DNA of 64,000 bases from Haematococcus lacustris (Eukaryota > Chlorophyta > Chlorophyceae > Chlamydomonadales > Haematococcaceae). A program made the position numbers and the translations under genes. The notes under the pieces were generated by a model. It worked only from the letters and a program-made list of their open reading frames with translations, made no database searches and was not told the origin of the DNA. Where the stretch lies: assembly GCA_030144725.1 (NCBI GenBank), contig JASKMD010000019.1, forward strand, positions 725,310 to 789,309, given 5' to 3'. Positions 34,147 to 48,300 of this stretch are shown here, piece by piece (the stretch's first letter is position 1; every line of letters starts with the position of its first letter).

Positions 34147-35240
34147 CTTAAGCCGTCAGCCGTTAGGCTGCTAGGCCGCCCTCCCCCTCAAGGGGTTTGG
34201 GACTTTCTGTAACGCACTTCATAGCAAGGTGCACAAACAAAGGTGCACATGGGCTCAACATGAAGTCATGCAAGTTCTCATTATTGTTCTGTAAAGTCAA
34301 GGCAAACTCCGGCTGCTCCCTGATGGACCTCGTGGCAGTGCACTCAAAGATGAAATGCATGGCGTCATCCACTACCCCCTCCGTGCATCTGGTGCATGTG
34401 CGATCAATGAAAGTTACCCCCTCAAACCGAGCCTTCTCCACCCCCAGACCGCTGTTGCCTAACCTGAACCTAGTCAGGCTCGTGCGAACTTCTGTAGAGA
34501 GCTGTCTGTTCAGCAGGTGTGGGTGCCATGTGATTGATGCCCATGCCGTCCCCATGCTTAAACCATGCAGCATACGAACACCTCTCCCGATGCACCGTCT
34601 CAGGCAGTCTAGGGTCTCCCTCAAACCCAACCCAACGCCTCCCCCACCTCTCGAGCCACTTGACTTCCATAGCCTTGGTGCCTAGGACCATGTCCGGGCT
34701 CAAGGTGAACTCACCCCCCATCAGCTCTCTGGCGGCCAGCTGGAACTGAGCACTCCAACTAGCCTGACAGCTCCTGCCTAACTCCACATCTGCCTTGATG
34801 GCCCTCATTAGCAGGTCACTGTGGGAAAGTTTGGCAGTGTTCCAGAACTTGCATGCAGCCCTTAGCCAGTAAAGTTGGAGGGGCAGCTGCCCCAACTGAC
34901 ACTGAGCTACGTACCCTGGCAGCAAACCTGAGAAAGCTGAGCATGCGTGTTTGCACTGGGTTGGAGAGTTGCACACCATGCCCAAGGAAAGCAGTGCCCC
35001 ATACCTGGCTGCCATACAGCCCCAAGGGGAGCACAAACGCTCTAATGAGGTGACACAGGGCATATGGATCATGCAGGACCCCATACTCTCTGGCACGCTT
35101 GCACGCCTGGCGCATGGCGAGGAACATGCCAGCCCTCATATGAGTGGCAGCAAAAGCAGGGGTGGCGCTGGGGTTGAAGTGCATGCCTAAGTACTTGAAC
35201 TCTCTCACCACAGGCAGGATCTCATGCTTGTACCCAATTC
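34147..35240 (-). mobile_element. Decayed, 5'-truncated non-LTR retrotransposon (reverse-transcriptase C-terminal part)
   Basis: Three overlapping minus-strand frames, 35391-34816, 35096-34470 and 34630-34163, together read as the C-terminal third of a LINE ORF2, so at least two frameshifts have occurred. Typical pieces are the post-catalytic reverse transcriptase block VREFKYLGMHFNP, the thumb region LIRAFVLPLGLYGSQVWG, and a terminal zinc knuckle CTRCTEGVVDDAMHFIFEC. Catalytic motifs and the endonuclease are missing. The 3' end lies near 34147. A second 3' end of the same family lies at 51174-51262. The 5' limit is approximate. Confidence 0.85.
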
Positions 35241-36354
35241 TAGGTGCTGCAGTCTGTGAGTGTCCATGACTTGTTAGTAAGGCGCTACATGCAGCATTAC
35301 ACCGTCTTATCATGTGTGACATCATGGCAATGTTCTGAAATGCTGGCGCTACACCATCACCAGCCCCCTTCCCTTGTTTCTTTCGTGGCAAGCGGTAGCA
35401 ACCGGATTACCGTTGCGAGTTCAGCATGCGCGCGGCATTCCATTTGTCAAGCGGAATAAGTGATGCAAGATGCTCATGACTGTAACGTCACTGATTCATG
35501 CCATGTACACGCCATGCGTGCAGCTCGTGAGTCGAAGCCTACCAGGCTTGCACATCCATGTGAACCAGGGCAATGTGTACAAGGCAGCGTCCGTAGGCTC
35601 TGGGAAGCTTCATGCGTTGCAGCGTTCGGTGCACCATTGTTCGGGCAACGTAATGGCTGATGTCTCCATGCGGCGAAGCATGAAAGTGCAAGATCAGTTG
35701 AGGACATGCTCTGTGCACGGGATGCAAAACAGGCAGGTGGTGCTTCGACTGAAGATGCCTAGGAGAGTATCTGAAGTGAGGTCTGCCTCAGCTTAGCCGT
35801 GCCCTGTGCCCGAAGCCAATGCAGTGCCCTATGCCCAAAGCCAACTGTTGCAGCCAACACAGCCCCAGGGACTGAGGGTGTAGGTCCCCAGCTGTTGCCT
35901 GAACCTGCAGGGCCCTAAAGCACCCTCCTTTTCTTTATTGGACAGCCATGGACTGATGCCAGCTGGCCCAGAGTGGCTCCCTGCTGTGCCACAGGCTGCT
36001 GCCGCCCTGCCCTGGAGAGCGTGCCTTGCAGTTGGCGGCAGCCAGGGGTCCAGGCACCTTTTGCACGAGGCAGTGCCCCACACCCCCCAGCACGGCTGCA
36101 GCGGTGGCCATGCCCCTTATCAACCTGCCTCTAGAAAAACCCGTCACCGTCAGCACTCATGGTGGGAGCAGGCCACGCCCCAGGCGGCAGCTCCTCCCTT
36201 ACTTCACGATGGTTTCCACTCCGGGCTCTTCTGCTTCATCTTCACCATTGTCGATAGCTGAGGCTGAGCTCAACATGGAATGCCAGCTCAGCTGCATGCG
36301 GCCTTGGCCACATAGCCACACCTTGACCTTGTGGGATGAGGAGTGTTGGCCTGT
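35241..36354. other. Intergenic region, LINE to SMC4 3' end
   Basis: One plus-strand frame of about 100 codons (to 35796) has no recognisable family and I do not call it. 35801-35850 holds a short duplication (AGTGCCCTATGCCCAAAGCCAA type). SMC4 3' UTR must lie in the right part. Confidence 0.4.
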
Positions 36355-39300
36355 TCAGCTGACGGAGATGACAGGAGCGGCCTCATGAGGGATGGGCTCC
36401 CCCTGGCCTGCTGCTGCTGCTGCTGCGGAGACTGTGAACTGGCCTGGGTTGATGGTCACTGTCTTGGTGGTGTTGTCCGTCTTGTAGATGCCGACCAGGC
36501 GGTCTGCCAGCTCAAACATGTTGTTGCGCAGGCTAATGATCACAAACTGTAGGCAGCAGCAACACGACAACAAATCATGATTTGCTATGGTCTCACATGG
36601 CGTGTGTCACGCCAGTCATCAGTGGAACCTGGCACAGCCAGAGCACAGCCTGGAGCCTAAGCTGTCATTGTCATGGCCTGCTCAGCTGGAACGTTGCAGG
36701 TACGCAAGAAAGGGGGTCTCCTGCAGGGATGCTCAGCTGGCATGTTTCAGCAGCCAAGGGAGGGGCTCCTCTGACAAATGAGCACCTTGCAAGACAAGAG
36801 TGAGACAGTGACATGGTGACAAAAGAGAGACAGTGATGTGGTGACAAAAGTGAGACAGTGATATGGTGACAAAAGTGAGACAGTGATGTGATGACAAATG
36901 TGAGACAGTGATATGGTGACGAAAGACAGTGACATGGTGACAAAAGAGAGACAGTGATGTGGTGACAAAAGTGAGACAGTGATATGGTGACAAAAGTGAG
37001 ACAGTGATGTGATGACAAATGTGAGACAGTGATATGGTGACGAAAGACAGTGACATGGTGACAAACGACAGTGGCATGGTGAGCGCCACCAGAGCACAAA
37101 CGGCGACCAAGAAGGGTGTCTGAGCCACTGACATGCAGTGCAGCACAGCATTATAGCACCCATGGCTATTGCATGGCCGTCATTGAGCAGTTGAACGCCC
37201 ACCTGTGCATTCTTGGTGCGCTCTTTGATGTAGTGGCCTACAATGGAGACGTTCTTGAAGTCTGCATGGCATCAAAGCATCAACATCATCATCATCATCA
37301 ACATCATCATCAGCTGCACGGGACACAACTGCTGGCCAGGCAGCCGGAGCTGGAGCTGTGTCGCCTCAATAGCCCCAGTACCTAGCATGGTGCATACTTG
37401 CGAGCAGGTGTACAGGTGAAGGTGGCAGAACCACAGCTCATGCACAGTGCATGATAGCGCATGAGAGCATGATAGATATAGTTAGATGATGATAGAGCAT
37501 GAGGGCTGATAGATTGGCTGCAGCATATTGCTTGCTGTCAGACCATGTAAGTGGTACAGTGTCATCATGCTGCCCCTGCTGCAGCTATCCTGCTCTGCCC
37601 TGCAGAGTTTCCCATCCCCTTGCCCTCCACCCCCACTCCATGTTACCCGCACCCAGGGCTGCGTCGATCTCGTCCATGACGTACAGGGGCGTTGGCTTGT
37701 AATGGTGCAGGGCGAACACCAGCGACAAACTGGGCACGGCACATGGCATCAGGGCAGGGCGGCAGAGCAGGGAGTAAGGCAGAAGGTGAGGGCTTTGACA
37801 ATGTGGCTTTGTATAAGGGACCAGACCGCTGGCAGCCACGCAACAGTAAGAGCGCCAGATGTAAGGTCCTCCCGTGCCAGCCACGCCCCATGCGCATCAC
37901 CTGCTCAACGTCTTCTCCCCTCCGCTCAGGTTGCTGATGTTCTTCCAACTCTTCCTTGGCGGCCGTACACTGAACACAATGCCCTGCAGCGCACCCAGCC
38001 CCAGGGGGGGTGCCTTGCTGGCCCATGGCAGAACCAACAGGACCAATCAATCGCATGCTGCTACGGCATGCCCATTGCAAAGGCACGTTGAGCATGCAGC
38101 TTAGGCTGTTCCTCAGGCCTGCTAGCTCAACCTGCGACAACTGCCAAACCGAACAAGTGTCAGACATGCAGGGAAGGGGTGTGTCTCAGCCTTCTGGTTG
38201 CTAACGCAGCGAGGTAGTGACAGCAGGAGGAGTGCGGGTGGTGTCTAGAGCACCATGCAGGACAGGGGGCTGGTCAGTCACCTCTGAGAACGGATCCAAG
38301 GAGTCCACCAGCTCAAGCTCGGCATCTCCACCCAAGGTGATCATCTGCGAGGCAGCACACCGCACAGGCAACAATGCAAGGCACAGCTGGACAGGAGACA
38401 GAAAACATCCATACCAAAACAGTGGGGCATGACGTGCCTGCATCCAGCAAGCAAGTCGGTACCATGGCATGTGAGTGTCAGTAGCATGTGTGCTGCAGCA
38501 GATGTGGACCACCACTGGCAGTCACATGGCAACTGATACAGGTATGGGTTGGTGCCGTGCGGCATAAAGCACGTGCCTGGTACATCTCTTTGAGCTTCAG
38601 GCTGATGATGTTGAAGCCAGCCATGAACTCGTCGAGCCGAGACTTGCGCAGCCCCTCATACCCCCTGCGGACCTACACACCAGCAGCAGCAGCAGCAACA
38701 GGGGCAGGAGCACATCATCGCCATGTGCAGCATAGACAGGAACATCAACAGCAGCAGCATCCACTACCATGGTGGACCTAGTTGTTACGTGTAACTCAAT
38801 GCAATATCAACTACGATGTAAATCAGAGGTTGAGGCTGTACTGCAAGGAGTGAACAGCTGTGTACAACTGTACAAGTGTAGTCAGTGTGGTAACACAAGA
38901 GTAGTGTAACTACAACAATAGTAACCACAACCATAGTGATTGTGGAGGGAGCTTGGCGTGGCAGGCGCTGGTTGCTACACTTTTGACGGTGATGGGTGAG
39001 AAGTGAAGCAGAACACGTTGCAGCATGTTGACTTGGGTCATGCTAGCCATGCAGTACCTCTTCCCGCTCCTGGGTCACAGCATCTAGCTCTGCAGCCCTC
39101 TGGGCGTAGTCTGCAGCCTTCAGCCGCCACTGCTCTATGGCGCTCAGATCCACCGACATCTTCTCCAGGTCAGCCTCATACACTTGAGCCTGCAATACAG
39201 ATTACACAGGGCAGCTGACTCAGCAGCCTGCACAGCTCATGCCTGGTGTCAGTGCCACGACCCATGTGCCCGCCCCTTCCGGCATGATGACCTCTGCTGG

Positions 39301-42300
39301 GCCATCACCACAGCTTCTTCAGCCCATGTGATCGCTGTGCGTCACAGTATTGATGTAGGGCACAGATCGAGCATGGTGAAGTTTCCACCAACACATTGCA
39401 TGTTAAGACAATGTAATGACGGTGATGCTGAGGCCCAGTCAGGAGTATCATCACGCCTCATCATGTTTCCAGTTTTGTCTTCAATACACATGCCAAGCAA
39501 GCTTGCTAGACACTCTTGTGCACTTCTTGCATTCAAAATGGCGGATGAGATTGGCTGCATGATGACAATGCTGTGATGGTGACGAGAGCAACACTGCTGG
39601 TGATGACCGTCATACAGCTGATGCTGCAGCAGGTCAGTGTGATGCTGAAGCAGGTCAGTGTGATGCTGAAGCAGGTCAGTGTGATGCTGAAGCAGGTCAG
39701 TGTGATGCTGAAGCAGGTCAGTGTGATGCTGAAGCAGGTCAGTGTGATGCTGAAGGTGACAACGCCACACAGTGATTCACAGCTTTAAGGCTCAGCGGCA
39801 GCCCCACCTTAAACATGAAGTCCTCAGCCTTCTGACCTGCCAGGCTGTCAGCATCGACCATGTAAGCCTCACCCCCTGTCAGCGTGAGTAGCTGAGCTTG
39901 AAGCTTGTCTATCTCGCCCAGCCAGATCTGAATCTGCAGTCATGCAGGCAGCGCAAGCCGCACTGCTGATCATAATGAGCATCGCCATCATCTCTGCATG
40001 GCACTGCAGCCAAACAGCAAAGATCACAAACCTCCAACAACGGCAAGAGCGTTTGAGTGCCCACCCATGCAGGCCAGTGGAGCATGCAATGCTGCAAGCT
40101 GGCAGGAACGCAATGTGCCACCGCACACAGCTGGAGCTGTGTGGCCGGTCTCATGAGATCAATCCTATGCGGCACACATTGCTGGCCTGAGAAGCGGCCA
40201 TCATCAGGTCATCAGGTAAGGGCTGGTTGATACCCATACCGCAACCACGGCAAGCAACCACTCAGGCCCAGACTCTGCAGGTTGGCAGGCAGGCGATGTA
40301 GCCAACACCCTGGGCGCTTGAGCATTCAAGGCAGGGCTCACCTTGTGGCTCTCATCTTTGTGGAGCTTGTCCAGATGTTCCAGCGCTGCCTCAATGTCCA
40401 TCTCAGCTTTGCGCACCACGGCATGGTGGGTGGTGATCCTGGTGTGCTGCAGCAGCACTCGCACAACACCCCACCCCACACATCACTTCAGCCCCACCCC
40501 CAGCCCAATGTACTGATGCCAGCATAGCATAAGAGCTGCTCCTTGCTCCGACGGATGGATGGAGTACACATGATGCCCCAGGTGATGCCCAGGTGATGCC
40601 CAGGTGATGCCCAGGTGATGCCCAGGTGATGCCCAGGTGATGACTCAACTGATGCCCAGGTGATGCCCCAGCTGAGACACAGCATAAGCCCAGCTAACAC
40701 TGCCCACGGCCCACGGCCACATGGCCCAGCTGCTCTAAGTGTGTCAGGTGCTCAGGTAGACAATGCAGGCCAGGCAGCAGAGGTGCAAACTGTGCACACG
40801 AGCACGTGCTGCTGTTGCTCACAGCTTGCACAGTCACACACCTCAGCGCCTGCTGACTCCAACTCGGACTGCTTCTTTGTCATCTGCTCCTTGGTAGCCT
40901 CCACCAGCTCCTCCACCTGCCACTCAACATGAATGTCATCAGTACGTGGTGTGCGGGCCTCAGCTGAGTGGCAGTTTGTATCATGTGCCGCAGCATGTGC
41001 CAGCATCAACGCAAGGATAATGATGACCACTAGACGTCTCTGGAACACAAAAACATGAGACTGGGACGATCTGGTGGGACACTGTGACGAGGTCAGAGTG
41101 AGTGGGCGTATGAATCGAAGGAATCCAGGTGGCTACCAGTCCTGTGGGTAGGCCGGGCCCCCTGCCACTGACCTTCACAGCTTGCTCAGTGAGGTCGTCC
41201 AGGGCTTGCAGGAGGCTGGTCAGCTCGGCCTTGATGTTCTCCACCTCCTTCTCTGCAGCCGGAACCACCACAGCCACACGCTGATGAGGCTATGGAACGG
41301 TGCGCTGCGGTGCATGTGGGGCTGTGTGCCATGTGATGATCATGGGTGCGGGGAATGCCATGTGATGAATACAATGGCGCTTATGACACCAATCCAGAGC
41401 AGGCCAGCCTCTGCCCTCACCCTGCCCTCACCCTGCCCTTACCCTGGTCAATTTCATTAGTCGTACACCTGGATCAGTGTTCAGGCCAGCCTCTGCAGTG
41501 ATGTCATCCAGGCCAACTTCACCAATGTCGCCAAGATCCTAGTAGCTGCGTTGCCCATGTTCTACCTTTTGACATGCCCGACAGCATGGACGGCAAGCAA
41601 GTGCTGTGCAGCACCCCGGGCACCTCATCAAGAAAGAAAGAAAGAAAGAAAGATTGCACCCTCACCGCCAGGCGTGCATCAAGGCAGGAGAGTAGCCTCA
41701 GGGCATGCCTTTGCTACCCTCCCACCAGACCTCATTACGTAACCCATCACATATCCTGCAGCATGGGCACGTAACAGGCGTTGTGCAAATGCGACCCCAG
41801 GCAGCACTGACCTTCCTTTGCCACGTCTTTCCGCAGCTTGTCAGCCTGCTTGGTGTTGGCCTTCAGCTGCACACCTCGCTTGGCGCCCTCTCCCTCCGCC
41901 TCCTGCACTTCCTTCTGTGCCTTGGCCACCTGAGCTTTGGCCTTCTTCAGCCGCTCACCACCTGGGCATCACCCCGACACAACACAACACAAGACCCGCC
42001 AGCCATCTTGTCAGGCCTCACGGCCACATGTAGCCGCTTACCACCCAGGTGGGTGTTCAACACGCATGATACAGAGGCAGCCAGCCCTCATTCCACGGTG
42101 TGAGCACCATTTCTGATGTTCACAGGGACCCAGAGAAACTACTCGTGTTAGGCTTGATCACTTCACCATAGACATGGCCCTCTGGACAGGGTAGAGGGGG
42201 TGCGGGACTACAATACCTGACACAGGCGCATGGCTGCCCAATAAGGAGGCACCAGTGAGGCACCAATGAAGCAGGTGAGGCAGGTGAGGCAGGTGAAGCA

Positions 42301-45300
42301 GGTAAGGCAGGTGAGGCAGGTGAAGCAGACCTGTGGAGCAGAGAGCGGGTGAAGGCCGCAGGTTGCTTGCCTGCATTGTCAATCTGTGCCTGCAGCGCGC
42401 TGGCCTGCTTCTCCAGTCCAGCTGTTTGCTGGCGCAAGGCAGCCAGGGACTGCTCCTCACGCGCAATCTCAGTGCTCAGCGCTGCAATGCGCGCCGCATC
42501 CTCGGCATTGACCTGCAGGGCCACCAGCTCCGCTGAGCCTCAGTGCTGTGCTTTGTAGTGGCGGCTATGATGAGTTATTGACTGTGTGGCACATGTGGTT
42601 AACCAGGTCAGCGTGTGGGGCGCATGTTCAACAACAGGATTTGAATTTTACCATGCATGCACATCATGAGCGCAGGCATGCAGGGAGAGGAGTCAGAAAG
42701 CAGCTTGTCAGGGCTTGAGCCTGCTAGGGTTTTAGGAAACGCCTGCCTGGTCTGAGGCTAGTGCAGCCCAGCACCACCCACCTCTGTGGCCCTCCTCAGC
42801 TCCTCCAGCCTCTGCTGGATGTCCGCTGCCTTGTCAGCTTCCGCCTGGGCCTCCATGCGGGCCTGGAGGGCAGTGCATGCATGTACATAGGTGCACACAC
42901 CAGCTGCAGTTGAGCCTATGAGGCCCAGTGTGTGTCGCAGCCACACCTACAGCCAAACGCCTTGTGATGTAGACACTGACAGCAGCAGCCGCCCCAGGGA
43001 GGTTCAGCGCTGAGAGGCAGGCAGGGCGTCTGGTACAGCAAAGGAGGGGAGGGAGGGGAAGGAGGAGGAGGGGAGAGGGGAGAGGGGCGGGAGGAGGGTG
43101 TGAGGTGAAGGGTGAGGGGTGAGGTAGCTGGGGTGTGGGGGGTATCGGGCTGTGGGGTATGGGTTATCAGAGTTACTCAGGCGAAGCCGACCTAAGTCTT
43201 GATGGGCAAACCCTATACCTTGGGCGCTGCGCTCTCCAGCTCCTGCAGCTGCTTGTCCGCCGCCAGCAGGGCTTGCTCACATGCGGTGACAGTGTCACGC
43301 GCCCTGCTCAACGCTGCATGGACCTGCGGCCCACATCCAACAAACACAACTAACTGCACAGCTTGCTTGCGCGAGGCTGGCAGCTTGGGCTCCTGGACTG
43401 AGGCCGTGACAACCCATAACAGGTGCATGAGTGGTTCGAGGGTTTGCCGAGTGGAGTGCTCCGGTGCAATGCAGCAGGCACCGCAAGTGCCATGCAGCCT
43501 GGGCCAGTGGCAGTGCCTGGTGCCTGGGGGGACGTACCTGCTCCAGCTGCTGCTCAGCCTGACGCAGCTCGACTGCTGCTTCCTTGGCATCCGCAGCTGC
43601 TGCAGACTTGGGCGCTGCAGTGCCCAGGGCCATGCGGCCCCGCTGGGGCTTGCCTCCCCCGCCGGACATGGTGCCGGACTCAGCAATCAACTGGCCCTGA
43701 GGGGGGGCCATGACGGCACATGACACATAACAGGTTACAACACAGCAAAATGAGTGGTTTCCTTGCTGCCCACACACTGGCATTGACATCACGCATAGCC
43801 AAAGGTGAGTGGTGGTGGCGGTGGTGATGATGGTGGTGATGGTGGCAAGTAAGGAGGTGAGCATGGCCCAAATGCAGGCTTGACATCATGCATAGTCCGC
43901 ATAGGACCCGCTGGCCTCAACATGAACGGTAGGGTAGCAGCACCTGTGTCCTGCAATGTTAGTCTTCACCATCCTGTGTTGCAGGAGTGTGTTGTGGCTG
44001 AGGCCACATGCCAGTGATGTCAAAGCTGTCAGCTTGTACTCAATGAGGCCGCCTGACTGACAGGCGCAGCCCCTAACCCTAACCCTAACCCTAACCCTAA
44101 CCCGCAAACTGCAGCTTGGCACCCCTGACTGGCAGCACCCTACCCTGACCCCGGCGGCTTGACCACCAGCCAGCAGCAGCACATGCCCAGCACCTGCAAG
44201 GTGACGACACGGCGGAAGCGCCTGTCCTGGCCATAGGCAATGCGGGAGGCCTCGTCCAGGCTGTCGGCCACCAGGGTGTTGCCCATGGCGTAGAAGAAGG
44301 CGGGGCGCAGCTTGTCGTCCTTGATCTTCACAAGGTCGTACAGCCGGGGCGCACCTGGCAGCAGGTCAGGGGGGGCCAAGTCGTCAGCCTCGGCATCGCT
44401 GAGCCTTGTAAACATGGCCCCAAGTAGGCGGTAACACACATCTGCTTTGCTGTGACAGTGGTGCGCACTAATGAGATGGTGGTTCAGGTGGAGATGGTGA
44501 TCATGGTGACCAGTAAGCATGCAGGTGGTCATGATGTTGGAGGTGACGAGCTGTCATCAGGATGGTCAGTGAGGTCAAGTCATGGCATGAGATGTTGGTG
44601 TGAGTGTTGTGGTGCGTGTGATGAGGGCGATGGTGGTGGCAGGAGCTTGCACCTGAAGGGAGCAGGAGCGCAGCCCCAAACCATAGACCCTGGCCGGCTG
44701 ACCAGTCTGGCAGGCTGACCTCATGGCTCATGACATGGCCAGAACCGTAGCGGCGTATATACGTAGGTACGTATATACAGTATATACGTAGCGTACCCCG
44801 ACCACCGTGTATCCGTAGGCAGCCGTAGGTACGTCGGTTGACCGTGCAACCGGTTGACCGTGACCGTAGGTTTGACCGTAGTTTTCACGCTTGAACCGTA
44901 CACGCGACGGCAAAATCGCGAGATTGCAAAGGACGCGGGTGGCCGTAACCGCGGGTCATATATAAGTCGCTGCGATACCTTATGGCACTCATTGCGTTGG
45001 ATGTGGCGACCGTATAACTGCTAGCCGAGCTCACAGCCATGAAGCGGAAGGGCAGCGCCAGCTTCTGGAATAAGCTTGAGCCTGTGCTGCGCCAGTCGCA
45101 TACGAGGGCCCAGCCAGCCCAGCCCAGCCCAGCCCAGCCCAGCCCAGCCCAGCCCGGCCAGCAACCCCTCCCGTCCTGTACTAAATCTTCTCCAAGACCT
45201 GCAACCGCCTAGCTCTGGAGAGTGCGAAGAAGATCGCATACATCCGGGGAAACAGCAATGCAGGAATGAAGGTGGTGGTGGTGGTGAGGAGGTGGTGCTG

Positions 45301-48300
45301 TCACAAGCATGCCTGGAGGTGGAGGAGGAGGAGGAGGTGGTGATGTTGTAGAGAAGCTAGCACGAGGGATTAAACCATGCACACATGGTTAACAGAGTAG
45401 GAGCACATGGCACACATGATTGGTCGAGTAGGAGCCCATGGCTGACTACACAACTGCACCCACGGCTGCCACACGAGGGGTTTGGACACATGCTTGGCGC
45501 ACAGAGTAGGAGCACATTGCTAACGGCATGCATGGCTGGCTGGCATATAGATGTGTCACGACACTGCTATTGGTTGAGATTCTGAACATGCTTACCCCTA
45601 GCGGGCGTTTCTATAGTTGTTGTGCACCAAACTGCATACTCACTTTCGCAAAATGACGACCCTGCCCCTACGGAAGACCCTACGGAACTACGAATACAGT
45701 AAATACGTATGTATATACCGTCTTTCTAGCCGCCACATACGGATCTGGCCAACCCTACTCATGACCGTGCTGGCCTGAGTGCAGCTCACCTGGTGGGGTG
45801 TCCACCTGCTGGGCCGCTGCTGCCGCCAGGTGCTTCTGCTTCTCCAGGATGAGGCAAGTGGCCACCCCCAGGTTGTTCCTGCAGCCAGGGTAGAGAGTCC
45901 CAGACTGGCTGTGAGCCATGCAGTGGAGGCCTGAGGCCCAGGCTATGTCGCTGGCAGCTCTGGACTGACACCGGCCACATGCCGCATGCCACCTCCCACC
46001 TGCTGCCTGCCGCATGCCACCTCCCACCTGCTGCCTGCCACTTGCCGCATGCCACCTGCTGCCTGCTACCTCCCACCTGCTGCCTGCCAACTGCCACCTG
46101 ACTGCCTACTGATGCCAAGAGCCTGAGAGTTCAGCAATAAGCAGGACACCATTCCGGCCTGCTGTGTTGCCACTCTGGCCTGGCTTGCATCAGCCTACTA
46201 CTTTGTTGCCTAGGCTGTTGCGTGAGACGCACAGGATGCAAAGGATGCGATGCAAAGGATGCCTCCAGCAGTAATGCAGGTGTGACACCACAAATGGCAG
46301 CACTAATGAGCTGGTTAATCTGTTGGCGAGCGCGAGTGGTGTGTCTCAGTATAGCCTGAGCCAGCTGCACTATGCGCCCATGGAGTTATCTCACTTGCGC
46401 AGGAACTCCACACAGCGCTGCGCATCGGCCGCTGTCTCCACAACGATGTAGTCCAGGCCGCCCACCGCAGTAGACACGGCGATGTCATACTTGCCGTCAA
46501 TGGCCCCGAGGTCCCCTGAAGCCAGCAGTGAGCAGCGTGCGCACCACGCAGACACGGGCAGGGTAGCCTGGGGGGCCAGCAGTCCAGCTGGCATAGAGCA
46601 CTAGAAGCATGAAGTGGACACCCAGCTGGTGAGGTAGGCAAGCTGCGGTAGAGCCTTAGAGAGCAGCCTGAGGGAGACCCTTGCAGCCTGAGGGAGCCTG
46701 AGAGCAGCCTCAGGGAGACCCTTGCAGCCTGGTGAGGTACACAAATTTTCGGTTTGCCCTAATGCATGGTCTATAGCTCAAAGTGAAAACTAGGCGGGGC
46801 CCGTGGTGGCTTGGCGGCCACCCCAGCAGGCAGACATGATGCCGCATAGGCCTGTTGGAAGCGTGTGTGGCTTGATGATGTGCGCAGATTGCTTGCAGTT
46901 CGTGCCCAGTCAGAGGAAACAGAGCATGGCTGTGGAGAAACACAGTCAGGCAAGCAACGACAACATCAACACCAAAACTAGCAACAACAGCAAAATGACT
47001 GGCAAGCAATGATGGCGTAGCGGCAAGGGCTCCATAGAGGACCATGGTCAAGGAGGGCATGAGCCATGCGCATGGACATTCCAGTGCAGTGGGGTTTGAA
47101 GAGCTGGATGTCGCCATATAGCGAACCTGCTGACACAGCTGGGTCACGCCACTCCCCTGACTCACCCAGCCGACCATACACCCCGGAGATCTCGCCCTTG
47201 GCCTTGGCAGTCATGAGCGCCACCACCAGCCCACTCTGCTGCGTGCTGCTGAAGGCGTCAGACCTCAGGCCTGCCACACGGTCTGACAGCTCCCTGGCTG
47301 AGCTCTTGAGGCGGGTCTCCTCAGCCTGCCCTGCCGCCAGCTCCTGCTTGTGGGACTGCATCTGCTGCCTGCAGGGAGCCACAGGGGACAGGCGAGGGAG
47401 CAGGGTCAGGGTGACGAGGTCAGGGTTCAGGAGTGTTACTTCAGTCTAGGCTTATGGTTCAGGATCAGGGTTCAGAGTCAGGGGTCAGGGTCGGGGTCAG
47501 GGGTCAGGTTCCAGGGTCAGGGTTCAGAATCAGGGTTCAGGGTCCAGGGTCAGGGTCCAGGGTCAGGGGTCAGGGTCCAGGGCCGGGCAGTGTGAATTGA
47601 GCGCCCACCATCCCAGCAGCAGTCCCAGCTTACTTGCACTTTGCCGTGGCGGCCTCAATGTCCTTGATCTGCCGCTGCTTTGCGCCCGCTGCCTGCTGCG
47701 CGGCCACCTGAGCCTTCAGGGCAGCGTCCAGGCGGCGCTTAGCGTCCTCTGCCTTGCGCGCCAGCATGTCACGCTCCCCTGATGAGACTGAAATGCGGCC
47801 AGACACCTCGCCCATCTTCTTCTCCCAAGGGGCCAGCTCGCCGCGCACCTGCGCATGCATGCAAGCTGGTGGCTGACTCAGCACCATGTCAACATGGCGA
47901 CCACGCTAGGAAGGGAGGGTTGTAACCAGGGCAACACTCGGCACACAGTGCAGCTTCAACAATGAGCATGGTGCCCTGCTTCACTGCAGCATGAGCTCAC
48001 GCAAGCTGGCAAGGCAGACAGCGTGTGGTGACAGCAGCAGTGTTGCCAGTGTGTGGGATTGGGGCCGCCTGGTAAGGAGGTGGAGCTAGCAGGGCCCAAG
48101 ACTGAGTCTTGAATGTGAGCGCTGGCAAAGGTGGCAACAGAACCTGGCACTTGCCCACCAGCATTGCATATCACTGTACACTCACGTTGCTTTTCTACGG
48201 CTCCGGCACGAAGGCAACACTCGCCAGCACAGCCTCTACTGGCTCCCTGATGCCTGATTAAGACATGGGTGTGAAGCCAAAGCTGGATACAAACCACTGT

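Noticed and set aside
36790..39757. CRISPR-like arrays in SMC4 introns
   Set aside because: Units are contiguous tandem repeats without unique spacers, in a eukaryotic gene.
41465..41550. Protein-like stretch DLGDIGEVGLDDITAEAG as an SMC4 exon
   Set aside because: It cannot join exon 22 (phase 1) without a stop, whereas exon 41173-41252 joins in phase and matches the SMC4 coiled coil.
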